This document shows, one piece after another, positions 8,499 through 16,467 of a stretch of DNA of 40,446 bases; position 1 is the stretch's first letter, and each line of letters starts with the position of its first letter. Origin of the DNA: Desulfobacteraceae bacterium. GTDB lineage: Bacteria > Desulfobacterota > Desulfobacteria > Desulfobacterales > Desulfosarcinaceae. The stretch spans positions 1 through 40,446 of the forward strand of contig QZKV01000055.1 in the NCBI GenBank assembly GCA_003599575.1. The letters run 5' to 3'. The notes under the pieces were generated by a model. That model ran no database searches. It worked only from the letters and a program-made list of their open reading frames with translations, and had not been told where the DNA came from. The translations under genes were made by a program, and so were the position numbers.

Positions 8499-10730
8499 TC
8501 ACGCGCCAAATGAAAGCCGCCGGTCCAGTTGGGTGTACCGCCGCTGCGGAGAGTTGTTTTTAATGGCCATTGCCATGGCTTGCTTGGTGCCCACCAGCAC
8601 GACCAACCGCCGCGCCCTGGTAATGCCGGTATAGATCAGATTGCGCTGTAAAAGCACGTAATGCTGGGTGGTCACGGGAATCACAACGGCCGGAAACTCC
8701 GATCCCTGGGCTTTGTGGATCGATACCGCATAGGCCAGTACCAGGTCCCCCAATTCGGCAAACTCATATGAAACCGTGCGCTCGTCGAAACGCACGCCGA
8801 GGGTTTTGGCCTGAGCGTCGATGGCGCTGATCCGGCCGATATCTCCATTGAAGATTTCTTTGTCGTAGTTGTTGCGGATCTGCATCACTTTATCCTCAAT
8901 CTGAAACCTCTGTTCGCCGCGCGTTACGTAAACCTGCTGGGGATTAAGCGTGCGCTGCAGCTGCCGGTTCAAATTCTCGGCACCCAAGGTCCCCCGGTGC
9001 ATGGGGGTGAGCGCCTGGATATCATCCACTGGATCAAGCCCGAAGCGGCGCGGTATGCGTTCCGCCGTCAGCTGCAAAATGATCTCCAGGATTTTGTCCG
9101 CATCGCTTTGCTCGATAAAATAGAAATCGTTGCCGTCCTCCTCCACTGTGTGCTCAAGCAGCGGCATTTTTCCGGCATTGATGCGGTGGGCGTTGACAAC
9201 GATGCGGCTGTTCTGCGCCTGGCGGAATATCTTGTCGAGGGTCACCACAGGGACGGTATTGGAAGCGATGATGTCCTTGAGAACATTGCCCGGTCCGACC
9301 GACGGCAGTTGGTTGACATCGCCGACCAGGATCACGGTGGCATGCAGCGGAACGGCTTTGAGCAAATGGTGCATCAGAAGTGTATCGATCATCGAGGACT
9401 CATCCACGATCAGCAATTCGCAATCCAGGGGCTTTTTTTCGTTGCGCTGAAAACTTCCCTGCATCGGGCTATACTCCAGCAGGCGGTGCAATGTCTTCGC
9501 CGTCCGCCCGGTTGTTTCGCTGATGCGCTTGGCCGCCCGTCCGGTGGGCGCCGCCAGCAGAACGGTGGCCCGCAGCTGCTGATACAAGCGGGTGATAGCC
9601 TGAATGATGGTGGTTTTGCCCGTACCAGGGCCGCCGGTGATGACCAGCACCTTCTTCTTGAGGGCCATGGCCACCGCCAGGCGCTGTTGTTCCACCAGCT
9701 CGACTTTGAGTTGCCGTTGCACCCAGACCAAAGCCCGCTCGGCATCGACCTGGGGCCGCAGCAGGGGAGATCCGGTCAGCAGGCGCAGCTGCCGGGCGAT
9801 AAAGGTTTCACCGGCGTAGTGATAGGCCAGGTAGACCGATTTGTGATTGGGCTGAAAACCGCGCGCATCGGCATCGGGATCTTCTATGACGAGACGTCGT
9901 TCGGCAGCCAGGGTCGCCATGGCCCTGACCACCGGCTCATGGTCTGTTTTAAGCATGGTCTGGCACTTTAAAACCAGATCGGTATACGGATAATAAACAT
10001 GGCCCTCAGCGGTCAATTCCTGGAGCACATAAAGGATACCGGCCTGGATGCGCTGGGCGCATTGGGCATCGAATCCCATTTGGGCGGCGATGCGATCGGC
10101 GGTCAAAAAGCCGATGCCGTCCATCTCACCGGCCAGGCGATATGGGTCAACCTGCACAACGGCCATGGTTTGACGACCGTAGCGCCTGATAATCCTGCCT
10201 GCAAGCGCCGTTCCGATGCCATGGCTTTGAAGAAAGAGCATCACATCGCGGATATGCTTTTGATCCCCCCAGGCCTTGCGGATGCGCTCCAAGCGTTTGG
10301 CACCGATGCCGCTGACTTCCCGGAGCCGTTCGATCTGGTGCTCCAGGATATCAAGGGTTTGTTCGCCGAACTTTTCCACAATGCGTTCGGCGAACCCCGG
10401 GCCCAGCCCTTCGATCAGTCCCGATCCCAGATATTTTTCAATGCCTTGGCGGGTCGCCGGGACACGCGCTTCGAACCGAACCACCCGGAATTGCCGGCCG
10501 AAGCGCGGATGCTGCACCCAGTAGCCATCCATGTGCAATAAAGTTCCGATCGCCGGGCCCATCAGATCACCTGCCACTGTGGCGGGTGCTTCGGCCTTTT
10601 CCATGCGGACCTGGGCAACCGTAAAGCCGCTTTGTGCGTCGACATAGGTTAGACGCTCGACCTGGCCGGAAAGCGCCACCGTTTCCGGCGTTCCCTGGGC
10701 GGTCGCGGTGATGCCGGAATCAGGTTTCAC
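8499..10730 (-). CDS. recD2: RecD2-type ATP-dependent DNA helicase
   Basis: This 743-residue superfamily 1B 5'-3' helicase begins with an OB-like N-terminal domain. It is followed by helix-hairpin-helix repeats (GLGPGFAERI near 109, SGIGAKRLERI near 140, DGIGFLTADRI near 204), the hallmark of RecD2 as opposed to the RecBCD RecD subunit. Walker A is GGPGTGKT at 366-373 and motif II DESS at 443-446. GDVNQLPSVGPG (motif III) and the C-terminal UvrD-like motif VSIHKAQGSEF with TGITRAR complete the helicase core. Translation starts at GTG 10730, 11 bases inside the end of trmO. No RecB or RecC is nearby, consistent with a stand-alone role in DNA repair. Confidence 0.95.
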   Translation of the reverse strand: MKPDSGITATAQGTPETVALSGQVERLTYVDAQSGFTVAQVRMEKAEAPATVAGDLMGPAIGTLLHMDGYWVQHPRFGRQFRVVRFEARVPATRQGIEKYLGSGLIEGLGPGFAERIVEKFGEQTLDILEHQIERLREVSGIGAKRLERIRKAWGDQKHIRDVMLFLQSHGIGTALAGRIIRRYGRQTMAVVQVDPYRLAGEMDGIGFLTADRIAAQMGFDAQCAQRIQAGILYVLQELTAEGHVYYPYTDLVLKCQTMLKTDHEPVVRAMATLAAERRLVIEDPDADARGFQPNHKSVYLAYHYAGETFIARQLRLLTGSPLLRPQVDAERALVWVQRQLKVELVEQQRLAVAMALKKKVLVITGGPGTGKTTIIQAITRLYQQLRATVLLAAPTGRAAKRISETTGRTAKTLHRLLEYSPMQGSFQRNEKKPLDCELLIVDESSMIDTLLMHHLLKAVPLHATVILVGDVNQLPSVGPGNVLKDIIASNTVPVVTLDKIFRQAQNSRIVVNAHRINAGKMPLLEHTVEEDGNDFYFIEQSDADKILEIILQLTAERIPRRFGLDPVDDIQALTPMHRGTLGAENLNRQLQRTLNPQQVYVTRGEQRFQIEDKVMQIRNNYDKEIFNGDIGRISAIDAQAKTLGVRFDERTVSYEFAELGDLVLAYAVSIHKAQGSEFPAVVIPVTTQHYVLLQRNLIYTGITRARRLVVLVGTKQAMAMAIKNNSPQRRYTQLDRRLSFGA

Positions 10731-11142
10731 GCTTCACCCACGAAGGCATTTGAAATTCGCTTTCCGTTTTGCAGCACGGAATATAGCCTTTGATATCAAT
10801 GACCGGCGAGCCGTCCAGGGCGTCGATCGTATCGAGGTAAAGCCGGTTGTTTTGCACTGCCAGCAGTTTGCATACCGTAATCGCGATCGGATTGGGGCGC
10901 ACCGGCGCGTGGGTTGCAAAAACACCTGCCAGGGGATTGGCCGGATTTTTCCTGGGATGCACCTGCAGGATGCGCCGCTGCTGCGGCGTATCGTTGCGGT
11001 CAAACCAGTAGAGCACGGTGATATGAGAAAACTTTTCCAAGCCCAGCAAACCTTCATGAAATCGAGCAGCGATGTCGATCCAGATTTCATTTTGGGTCGT
11101 ATGGACGACGCCGATGGGCCGGATCTGATAGGTTCTGTTCAT
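10720..11142 (-). CDS. trmO: tRNA (t6A37) N6-methyltransferase TrmO
   Basis: This SAM-dependent enzyme of the TsaA/YaeB family methylates the N6-threonylcarbamoyladenosine at position 37 of tRNA-Thr. The protein has 140 residues from ATG 11142, which is preceded by an AGGAG ribosome binding site; an open frame extends further upstream without such a signal. Motifs are the N-terminal PIGVVHT strand, LEKFSHITVLYWF and the family signature G(V)FATHAPVRPNPI. DALDGSPVIDIKGYIP, the active-site loop, lies near the C-terminus. The C-terminal domain of longer homologues is absent, as in many bacterial short forms. It is the first gene of a trmO-recD2-purB unit. Confidence 0.93.
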   Translation of the reverse strand: MNRTYQIRPIGVVHTTQNEIWIDIAARFHEGLLGLEKFSHITVLYWFDRNDTPQQRRILQVHPRKNPANPLAGVFATHAPVRPNPIAITVCKLLAVQNNRLYLDTIDALDGSPVIDIKGYIPCCKTESEFQMPSWVKRET

Positions 11143-11272
11143 GCCGATGCTCCTAAGTAACCCCATCTCACAGTTCCATTTGACATTCTTCCGCCACGTG
11201 TTCAATATATTTTAATTATCAATCAGGGAAGTTCCAGGATTGCCGCTGTCTGGCGTCCGATGGGGGATCACC

Positions 11273-12142
11273 GTGGGCTATGTCTTTGATTTCCAGGATT
11301 CCCGCGCCTATGTGGATTGGGCTTCACAGCAGAGCCATCAGCAGACCACGGCCATGCAGCGCCGTCTGATGATCGATCTGCTCCAACCGGTGTCGGGCGA
11401 ATCCATTCTGGATATCGGCTGTGGCGCTGGATCCAGCCTTCTGCCTTTGGTGGAGCTGGGACTCAATTTGACCGGCCTCGACCCATCACCCTATATGTTG
11501 GAATCCTGCGCGGACCGTTTGGGGCATCGTGTCGATCTGTACAGAGGTTATGCCGAAGACCTGCCCTTCGACGATAATTCCTTCAACCATGCGATTTTTT
11601 TTATAAGCCTGGAATTCATCGAGAACCCGATCAAAGCGATCGAGGAAGCCTGCCGTGTGGCCAAGGACAGAGTCTTCTTCGGTTTTCTGAACCGTTTTGC
11701 CCTCAAAGGGGTCCAACGCTGGCGCAAAGATTACCTGCAGGCGGATGTATTCAACCGTGCCCGCTTGTTTACCGTATGGGAAATGAAAAGGATGGTGCGT
11801 TCGGTGGCCGGTTCCGTGCCCATGAGTTGGCGCACCGTATGCCAGTTGCCGCAGTCGCCGGTCAAAATGTTTCAGACCATCGAAGAGTCCGATATTGTCC
11901 AGCGCTGCCCCTTCGGCGCGTTTGTCGGCATGGTGGCTACCCTTGTGCCGCGTTTCCGCACCCGGCCGCTGGCCATCCGATTTACGCCCGAAAAGCATTC
12001 TCGCGTGCTTCAGGGTTCGGCGCCGGTTGGGACGGCCGCAATAAAAAGCACGCCCAAAGACGGCCGATGCAAGACCTTTTCCCCCGAGTCAGGCTTATGG
12101 GAGCTCGACGATGAAAGCCCGTTTGTTCGAAACGGCCGATGA
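11273..12142 (+). CDS. SAM-dependent methyltransferase (class I, Methyltransf_11 type)
   Basis: The protein has 289 residues from GTG 11273, which follows a GGGGG ribosome binding site; TTG 11240 is an alternative. Motif I is ILDIGCGAGSS at about 45-55 and the acidic residue that binds the SAM ribose is in LTGLDPS (D70). Motif II/III can be seen in DLPFDDNSFNHAIFFISLEFI. The C-terminal 130 residues are less conserved and carry the pattern LFTVWEMKRMVRSVAGS, typical of small-molecule methyltransferases. The substrate is unknown. The last 32 bases overlap the next gene in another frame, which implies coupled translation with the AmrS-like enzyme. Confidence 0.85.
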   Translation: MGYVFDFQDSRAYVDWASQQSHQQTTAMQRRLMIDLLQPVSGESILDIGCGAGSSLLPLVELGLNLTGLDPSPYMLESCADRLGHRVDLYRGYAEDLPFDDNSFNHAIFFISLEFIENPIKAIEEACRVAKDRVFFGFLNRFALKGVQRWRKDYLQADVFNRARLFTVWEMKRMVRSVAGSVPMSWRTVCQLPQSPVKMFQTIEESDIVQRCPFGAFVGMVATLVPRFRTRPLAIRFTPEKHSRVLQGSAPVGTAAIKSTPKDGRCKTFSPESGLWELDDESPFVRNGR

Positions 12143-13136
12143 AGAGGCTGTCCGGTGCATCTTGTGTCACCATCGCTGCAACATCAAACCGGGTCACCGC
12201 GGCATCTGTCAGGTGCGGCGCAACGATCAGGGGACGCTCAACACCTTGGTATACGGGACGTTGATCGCGCGCCACGTCGATCCCATCGAGAAAAAACCGC
12301 TCTTTCACTTCCTGCCGGGAAGCCTTTCCTATTCCATCGCCACGGTGGGGTGCAATTTTCGCTGCACCTTTTGCCAGAATGCCGAAATCGCCCAGATGCC
12401 GCGCGACCGGGAGGGCCTGGTCATGGGATCGACCTGTGCACCTGATGCCGTGGTCGCAGATGCCCTTCAGGAAAACTGTCAAAGCATAGCCTACACCTAC
12501 ACCGAACCGACCGTTTACTTCGAATTCGCCCTGGACACAGCCCGCATCGCCCATGCGTATGGCATTAAAAACATTTTTGTCACCAATGGTTACATGACTC
12601 CTGAAGCTCTGGAGATGGCAGCCCCTTATCTGGACGGCGCCAATGTGGATTTAAAAGCCTTCAGCGACGAATTTTACAAGACCCAATGCGGCGCCCGCTT
12701 GGAACCGGTTAAAACGACCCTGCGCAAGATGAAATCCGTGGGCGTTTGGGTGGAAGTCACGACTTTGATCATTCCCGGTCTGAACGATGACCCGGAGGAG
12801 CTTCGCCGTCTGGCCGGGTTCCTGGTCGAGGCACTGGGTCCGGAAACACCTTGGCACATCAGCCGGTTTCATCCCACCTACCGATTGACCGATCGGCCCG
12901 TCACGCCCGTGGCGACCCTGCGCCGAGCCCGCCAGATCGGACTGAAGGCCGGCCTGCTCTATGTTTACACGGGCAATGTGCCCGGCGAAGATGGCGAGAA
13001 TACAATTTGCCCCGGGTGCGGCGCCGTGTTGATCGAGCGATATGGATTTACGGTGCGGCGCAACCGGATCAGAGAAGACCAATGTCCCCATTGCGCCACG
13101 CCGCTGCATGGGGTGTTCTCCGCTTCCCGGCTCTAA
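12111..13136 (+). CDS. amrS: AmmeMemoRadiSam-system radical SAM enzyme (AmrS)
   Basis: This 341-residue enzyme belongs to the COG1180 group, related to pyruvate formate-lyase activases. The radical SAM cluster motif is C-x3-C-x2-C at 81, 85 and 88 (CNFRCTFCQN). An N-terminal cysteine set (C16, C19, C23, C33; CILCHHRC...GICQVR) and a C-terminal zinc-ribbon-like set (CPGCG...CPHC) frame the barrel, as in AmrS proteins. YGTLIARHVDPIEKKPLFHF is a strongly conserved family block. AmrS homologues usually accompany Memo and AMMECR1 genes. Neither is in this window, and the actual reaction of the family is not settled. The start lies inside the methyltransferase gene. Confidence 0.92.
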   Translation: MKARLFETADEEAVRCILCHHRCNIKPGHRGICQVRRNDQGTLNTLVYGTLIARHVDPIEKKPLFHFLPGSLSYSIATVGCNFRCTFCQNAEIAQMPRDREGLVMGSTCAPDAVVADALQENCQSIAYTYTEPTVYFEFALDTARIAHAYGIKNIFVTNGYMTPEALEMAAPYLDGANVDLKAFSDEFYKTQCGARLEPVKTTLRKMKSVGVWVEVTTLIIPGLNDDPEELRRLAGFLVEALGPETPWHISRFHPTYRLTDRPVTPVATLRRARQIGLKAGLLYVYTGNVPGEDGENTICPGCGAVLIERYGFTVRRNRIREDQCPHCATPLHGVFSASRL

Positions 13137-13141
13137 AATCC

Positions 13142-13169
13142 TGCACGAGCACATGTACGCTCACGTGCA
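13142..13169. repeat. CACGTG/GTGCAC hairpin repeat, copy 3
   Basis: This is the most regular copy. TGCACG+AGC (13142-13150) pairs with GCT+CGTGCA (13159-13169, two extra bases between the two parts) around the loop ACATGTAC. It fills most of the 47-base gap between the convergent amrS and glycosyltransferase genes, where it could act as a bidirectional transcription barrier, although there is no T-run. Confidence 0.5.
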
Positions 13170-13183
13170 CGGAAAGAAACCGG

Positions 13184-14038
13184 TTAATGCGCGGGAATTA
13201 AAGACGCATAATAATCCGCTTCCTCCAGCCTGCCGCGCTTGCGACAACCCGCCGCATATATGCGACACTTTTCAGCCAGCATGGCCAAGGCGGCGCTTCG
13301 CTGCGCTGCTGACAAGCACCCTTTGGCGAGGATTTTAACGATGGCCTGAATGCGATACTTATCCAGCTCGGACATGCGCGACAACTGGTCCGGGTGGCCG
13401 CCGCGTTTGACGATCAACGCTTCCGGAATCAGATGCACCGGGTGTTTCCAGGTAATGCGCAGCCATAAATCGTAGTCTTCACACGCCGGCAGGTTTTCAT
13501 CGAACAGGCCGACTTCATCGAGCACTGCTTTGCGCAGCATGACAGCCGAGGGACTGATCAGGCACAGGGTCAACGAGGGCTCGAAAATCAGGCCCGCAAG
13601 CTTTTTATGGCGCCGTCTCGGATTGACGCGCACGCCGTTGCGCAGCCAAATCTCTTCGGTCTGCCCGATCATGAGGTCCGGGTGGCTGGCAAACACCTCC
13701 ACTTGGCGGGCCAGTTTTTCAGGCAGCCAGTAGTCATCGGAATCGAGCAGGGCAATCAGTCCGCCCGCGGCGGCCCGGATGCCGCAGTTGCGGGCCGCGC
13801 TGACCCCGCGATGGTTGCAGCGCAGCACCCGGATGCGATCGCCATAGCGGTTCAGAAGGGCAGGGGTGTCGTCGGAAGATCCGTCATCCACGACAATCAA
13901 TTCAAATCCGGGATATGTCTGGGCCAGCACCGAATCAATGGCCTGCCGCACCATGGATGCGCGGTTGAAGGTTGTCAAGACGACTGAGACCGGTGGATCG
14001 GAGAGTGTCGCGGCGGGTATATGTTCAGCGGTTGGCAT
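13184..14038 (-). CDS. Family 2 glycosyltransferase
   Basis: The protein has 284 residues from ATG 14038, chosen because a GGGGG sequence lies just upstream and because the longer open frame adds only a low-quality, Arg/Cys-rich leader. The GT-A fold begins at VSVVLTTFNR (17-26). DDGSSDD at 51-57 binds the UDP-sugar and DSDD at 99-102 is the metal-binding D-x-D equivalent. CEDYDLWLRI (about 189-198) supplies the catalytic-base region. No membrane segment is present, so it is a soluble enzyme acting on the cytoplasmic side of envelope polysaccharide or glycan assembly. No other glycan genes are nearby, so its product cannot be named. Confidence 0.88.
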   Translation of the reverse strand: MPTAEHIPAATLSDPPVSVVLTTFNRASMVRQAIDSVLAQTYPGFELIVVDDGSSDDTPALLNRYGDRIRVLRCNHRGVSAARNCGIRAAAGGLIALLDSDDYWLPEKLARQVEVFASHPDLMIGQTEEIWLRNGVRVNPRRRHKKLAGLIFEPSLTLCLISPSAVMLRKAVLDEVGLFDENLPACEDYDLWLRITWKHPVHLIPEALIVKRGGHPDQLSRMSELDKYRIQAIVKILAKGCLSAAQRSAALAMLAEKCRIYAAGCRKRGRLEEADYYASLIPAH

Positions 14039-14327
14039 TTGCCCCCAATTGGACCTGTTTTCCCTATCGGCTTGCCCAAGTGCGCTTGAACGCGCGCAGG
14101 GCGTGCGATCGCATCCGCGTGATCCAAGCCCCTTGCAACCGGTCAAGTCGGATCAACCCCTATAGTCCGCTGAAGCTGGGGTGTCAAATGATCGCGCCGC
14201 CGCCGGGCGTCTGTGTGTGAATCAGGTTCAGTTAACACTTCAACCGTATGTCATCCCGGCAGAATATTGATTTTAATACCGCTACCGACCCCGATGGAGA
14301 TCCTTCTCGCGGAGCATGGCGAATGGA

Positions 14328-14597
14328 TCACTTCAGAAATCCATGGCGCTGTAAATTGGATTTGATGTACGACCAGTGCAGCACCCAATGAACCGCCATG
14401 CTGATGATGAACAGCAAGGCCGTCCATTGATGGACCTCAAGCAGGAAATGCCGTACTGCGGCCCAAACGTTTTCCCCGGAGCGGAAGCCCCTTGGCAGCA
14501 AGAGCCAGTTGGCCAGCCCCGTCAGCGTCAAAATGAAAAAAAATACAAAAGCGATCACATTGACCACCCAGAGTTTGGCGGCGCTCACTTTGATCAT
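14328..14597 (-). CDS. DUF4405 small cytochrome-like membrane protein
   Basis: The protein has 89 residues with an AGGAG ribosome binding site. There are two transmembrane helices (about 9-34 and 58-78). Histidines at 50, 56, 70 and 74 lie at or in the ends of the helices, and the HQW...HWVLHW pattern is typical of DUF4405 proteins. These resemble two-helix pieces of di-heme cytochrome b and are thought to carry heme in transmembrane electron transfer. The gene stands alone, divergent from a two-component system, so regulation by that system is possible but unproven. Confidence 0.8.
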   Translation of the reverse strand: MIKVSAAKLWVVNVIAFVFFFILTLTGLANWLLLPRGFRSGENVWAAVRHFLLEVHQWTALLFIISMAVHWVLHWSYIKSNLQRHGFLK

Positions 14598-14802
14598 GCG
14601 ACACTCCTTTGTAACCGGACGTTTCCGTCGGCCCCCAGCCGTTGGGCCGTCCCGAGGCCGGTCCTCCAGCCTAGACGTGCGTCAAAGCTTCTTCATATCA
14701 TCTGTCCTTGAATCCCAAAACCAAATTGCGACTTGCGGGTGCCAACGGCCCAACCGGCCGGCGGGCAACAAAAACGAGGACTATTTGCCTGTTTGCTAAT
14801 AC

Positions 14803-16467
14803 ATGGAGGATGTGCTATCGTTCCGGCAGGTTATATTCCACCGACGACCGCAGGCCGCAACCTCAAGCAATGGGAGCCCCTTGTTGGCAATCCGCGGATT
14901 CCGAACCAAAATCGCCCTGCATGTCTTCCTCCTGGTGCTTGTATCGGCCATCATCACCGACGTGCTGGTGATTCTGGTTGTCCAGGGGCTGTTGGTCCGC
15001 AACCATTTGAACAATCAACGCAGTATTTTGCAAACCATCGGGCGGGCAGTATTGGACCGCAATGTTCCGACCGAATTCCCAACCCCTGGAAACGCCCCCG
15101 CAGCTGAGGCCGATCTTCTGGAACCGGCGCTTTGGCCGGCGGCTCTGATCATCCAACCGGACAGCCGCCGGCTGCACTCGCACAGCGGCGCAGAATACCC
15201 GCTGTCCCAACTGCAAGCCGCCGCGGAAGTTGTGTTGCGGACCGGCCACGGGCATACCGAACCCATTGGATCGGCCTGGGCGGTGTATTGGTGGCAGCCC
15301 AAGGCCTTTCTGATCGCCCAACCCATCATGCATGGCGACCGGGTGCGCGGCTGCGCGGCGGCGATTGTTCCGGCCGTGTCCCTTTATACCAGGCTGCGCC
15401 AATACAACAAGCCGGTCTTCATCTATATTGCGCTGAACACCTTGATTCTGGGGATGGTGGGATTGTACCGGATCTTTCGCATCTACCTGCGACCCATCGA
15501 TCGCATCGTCCGCCAGGCCGACGATTACAGCCAGGATGAGGATCTTTTTTTTACTTTTCGTCAGGAAGATAACGAACTGAACCGGCTCTCGTCGGCCTTG
15601 AACAGGATGTTCAAAAGAATTTCGGAAGATAAAAGCAAACTGCGCGAGACGGTTGCTTCTCTGGAAAAAGCCAATGAAGAACTCAGACGCGCTCAAGGCG
15701 AGATCATCCGGGCCGAAAAAATGGCCTCGGTGGGGCGTCTGGCGGCCGGCATCGCCCACGAAATCGGCAATCCCATCGGCATTGTGCTCGGCTACCTGGA
15801 TCTGCTCAGGCAGCCGGATCTGGGCAGGGAAGAGCATGACGACTTCGCGCGGCGGGTGGAACAGGAAATCCAGCGCATTAATACGGTCATCCGCCAGCTG
15901 TTGGACCTGGCCCGCCCCAAGGATAGCGCAGCGCAGGTCACTTCGGCGCACGAGGTGATTGCCGATATCGCTGGCGTCATGGGGCATCAGCCCATGATGG
16001 CGGGTATTCAATTGCAGATCGATTGTAACGCCGCGGATGATCGCATCTGGGCCAATGCCGATCAGTTGCGCCAGGTCTTCCTCAATATTCTTCTCAATGC
16101 CGCCGATGCCATCCGTGCGGCGCGACGTGACGCAGACGGCTTCATCCGCATCGCCACGGCTTGCGTTCAAACGCAGGTACCGGACCGGCCCGCATGGTTG
16201 TCCATCGATTTTACGGATAACGGCGAGGGTATCCGCGAAGACCAGATTGAGAATATCTTCGATCCCTTTTACACCACCAAAGAGCCGGGCAAAGGCACAG
16301 GCCTGGGTTTGGCGGTCAGCTACATGATCATCGAAAAAATGGGCGGCGCCATTTCGGTGCAAAGCCGCCCCGGCCAAGGCGCCGCCTTTACCATTCGGTT
16401 GCCGCTGTACTTCCAAGCGCCGGCCGCCGAACCGGCCGGCGCAGATCATCGGAGTCTCAATGCGTGA
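14803..16467 (+). CDS. Membrane-bound sensor histidine kinase
   Basis: Up to 554 residues from ATG 14803. GTG 14812 and TTG 14881 or 14884 (with GGGAG upstream) are alternative starts, and the first 30 residues are not typical. TM1 is at about 38-65, a periplasmic sensing domain of about 135 residues follows, TM2 is at about 204-225 and a HAMP domain at about 226-275. A short coiled coil leads to the H-box GRLAAGIAHEIGNP (phosphorylated His319). The N-box is NILLNAADAI (428-437), G1 DNGEGI (472-477) and G2 GKGTGLGL (496-503). The H-box form (HEIGNP) is the NtrB-like type that pairs with sigma-54 activators, and such a regulator follows with an 8-base overlap. The signal is unknown. Confidence 0.93.
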   Translation: MEDVLSFRQVIFHRRPQAATSSNGSPLLAIRGFRTKIALHVFLLVLVSAIITDVLVILVVQGLLVRNHLNNQRSILQTIGRAVLDRNVPTEFPTPGNAPAAEADLLEPALWPAALIIQPDSRRLHSHSGAEYPLSQLQAAAEVVLRTGHGHTEPIGSAWAVYWWQPKAFLIAQPIMHGDRVRGCAAAIVPAVSLYTRLRQYNKPVFIYIALNTLILGMVGLYRIFRIYLRPIDRIVRQADDYSQDEDLFFTFRQEDNELNRLSSALNRMFKRISEDKSKLRETVASLEKANEELRRAQGEIIRAEKMASVGRLAAGIAHEIGNPIGIVLGYLDLLRQPDLGREEHDDFARRVEQEIQRINTVIRQLLDLARPKDSAAQVTSAHEVIADIAGVMGHQPMMAGIQLQIDCNAADDRIWANADQLRQVFLNILLNAADAIRAARRDADGFIRIATACVQTQVPDRPAWLSIDFTDNGEGIREDQIENIFDPFYTTKEPGKGTGLGLAVSYMIIEKMGGAISVQSRPGQGAAFTIRLPLYFQAPAAEPAGADHRSLNA

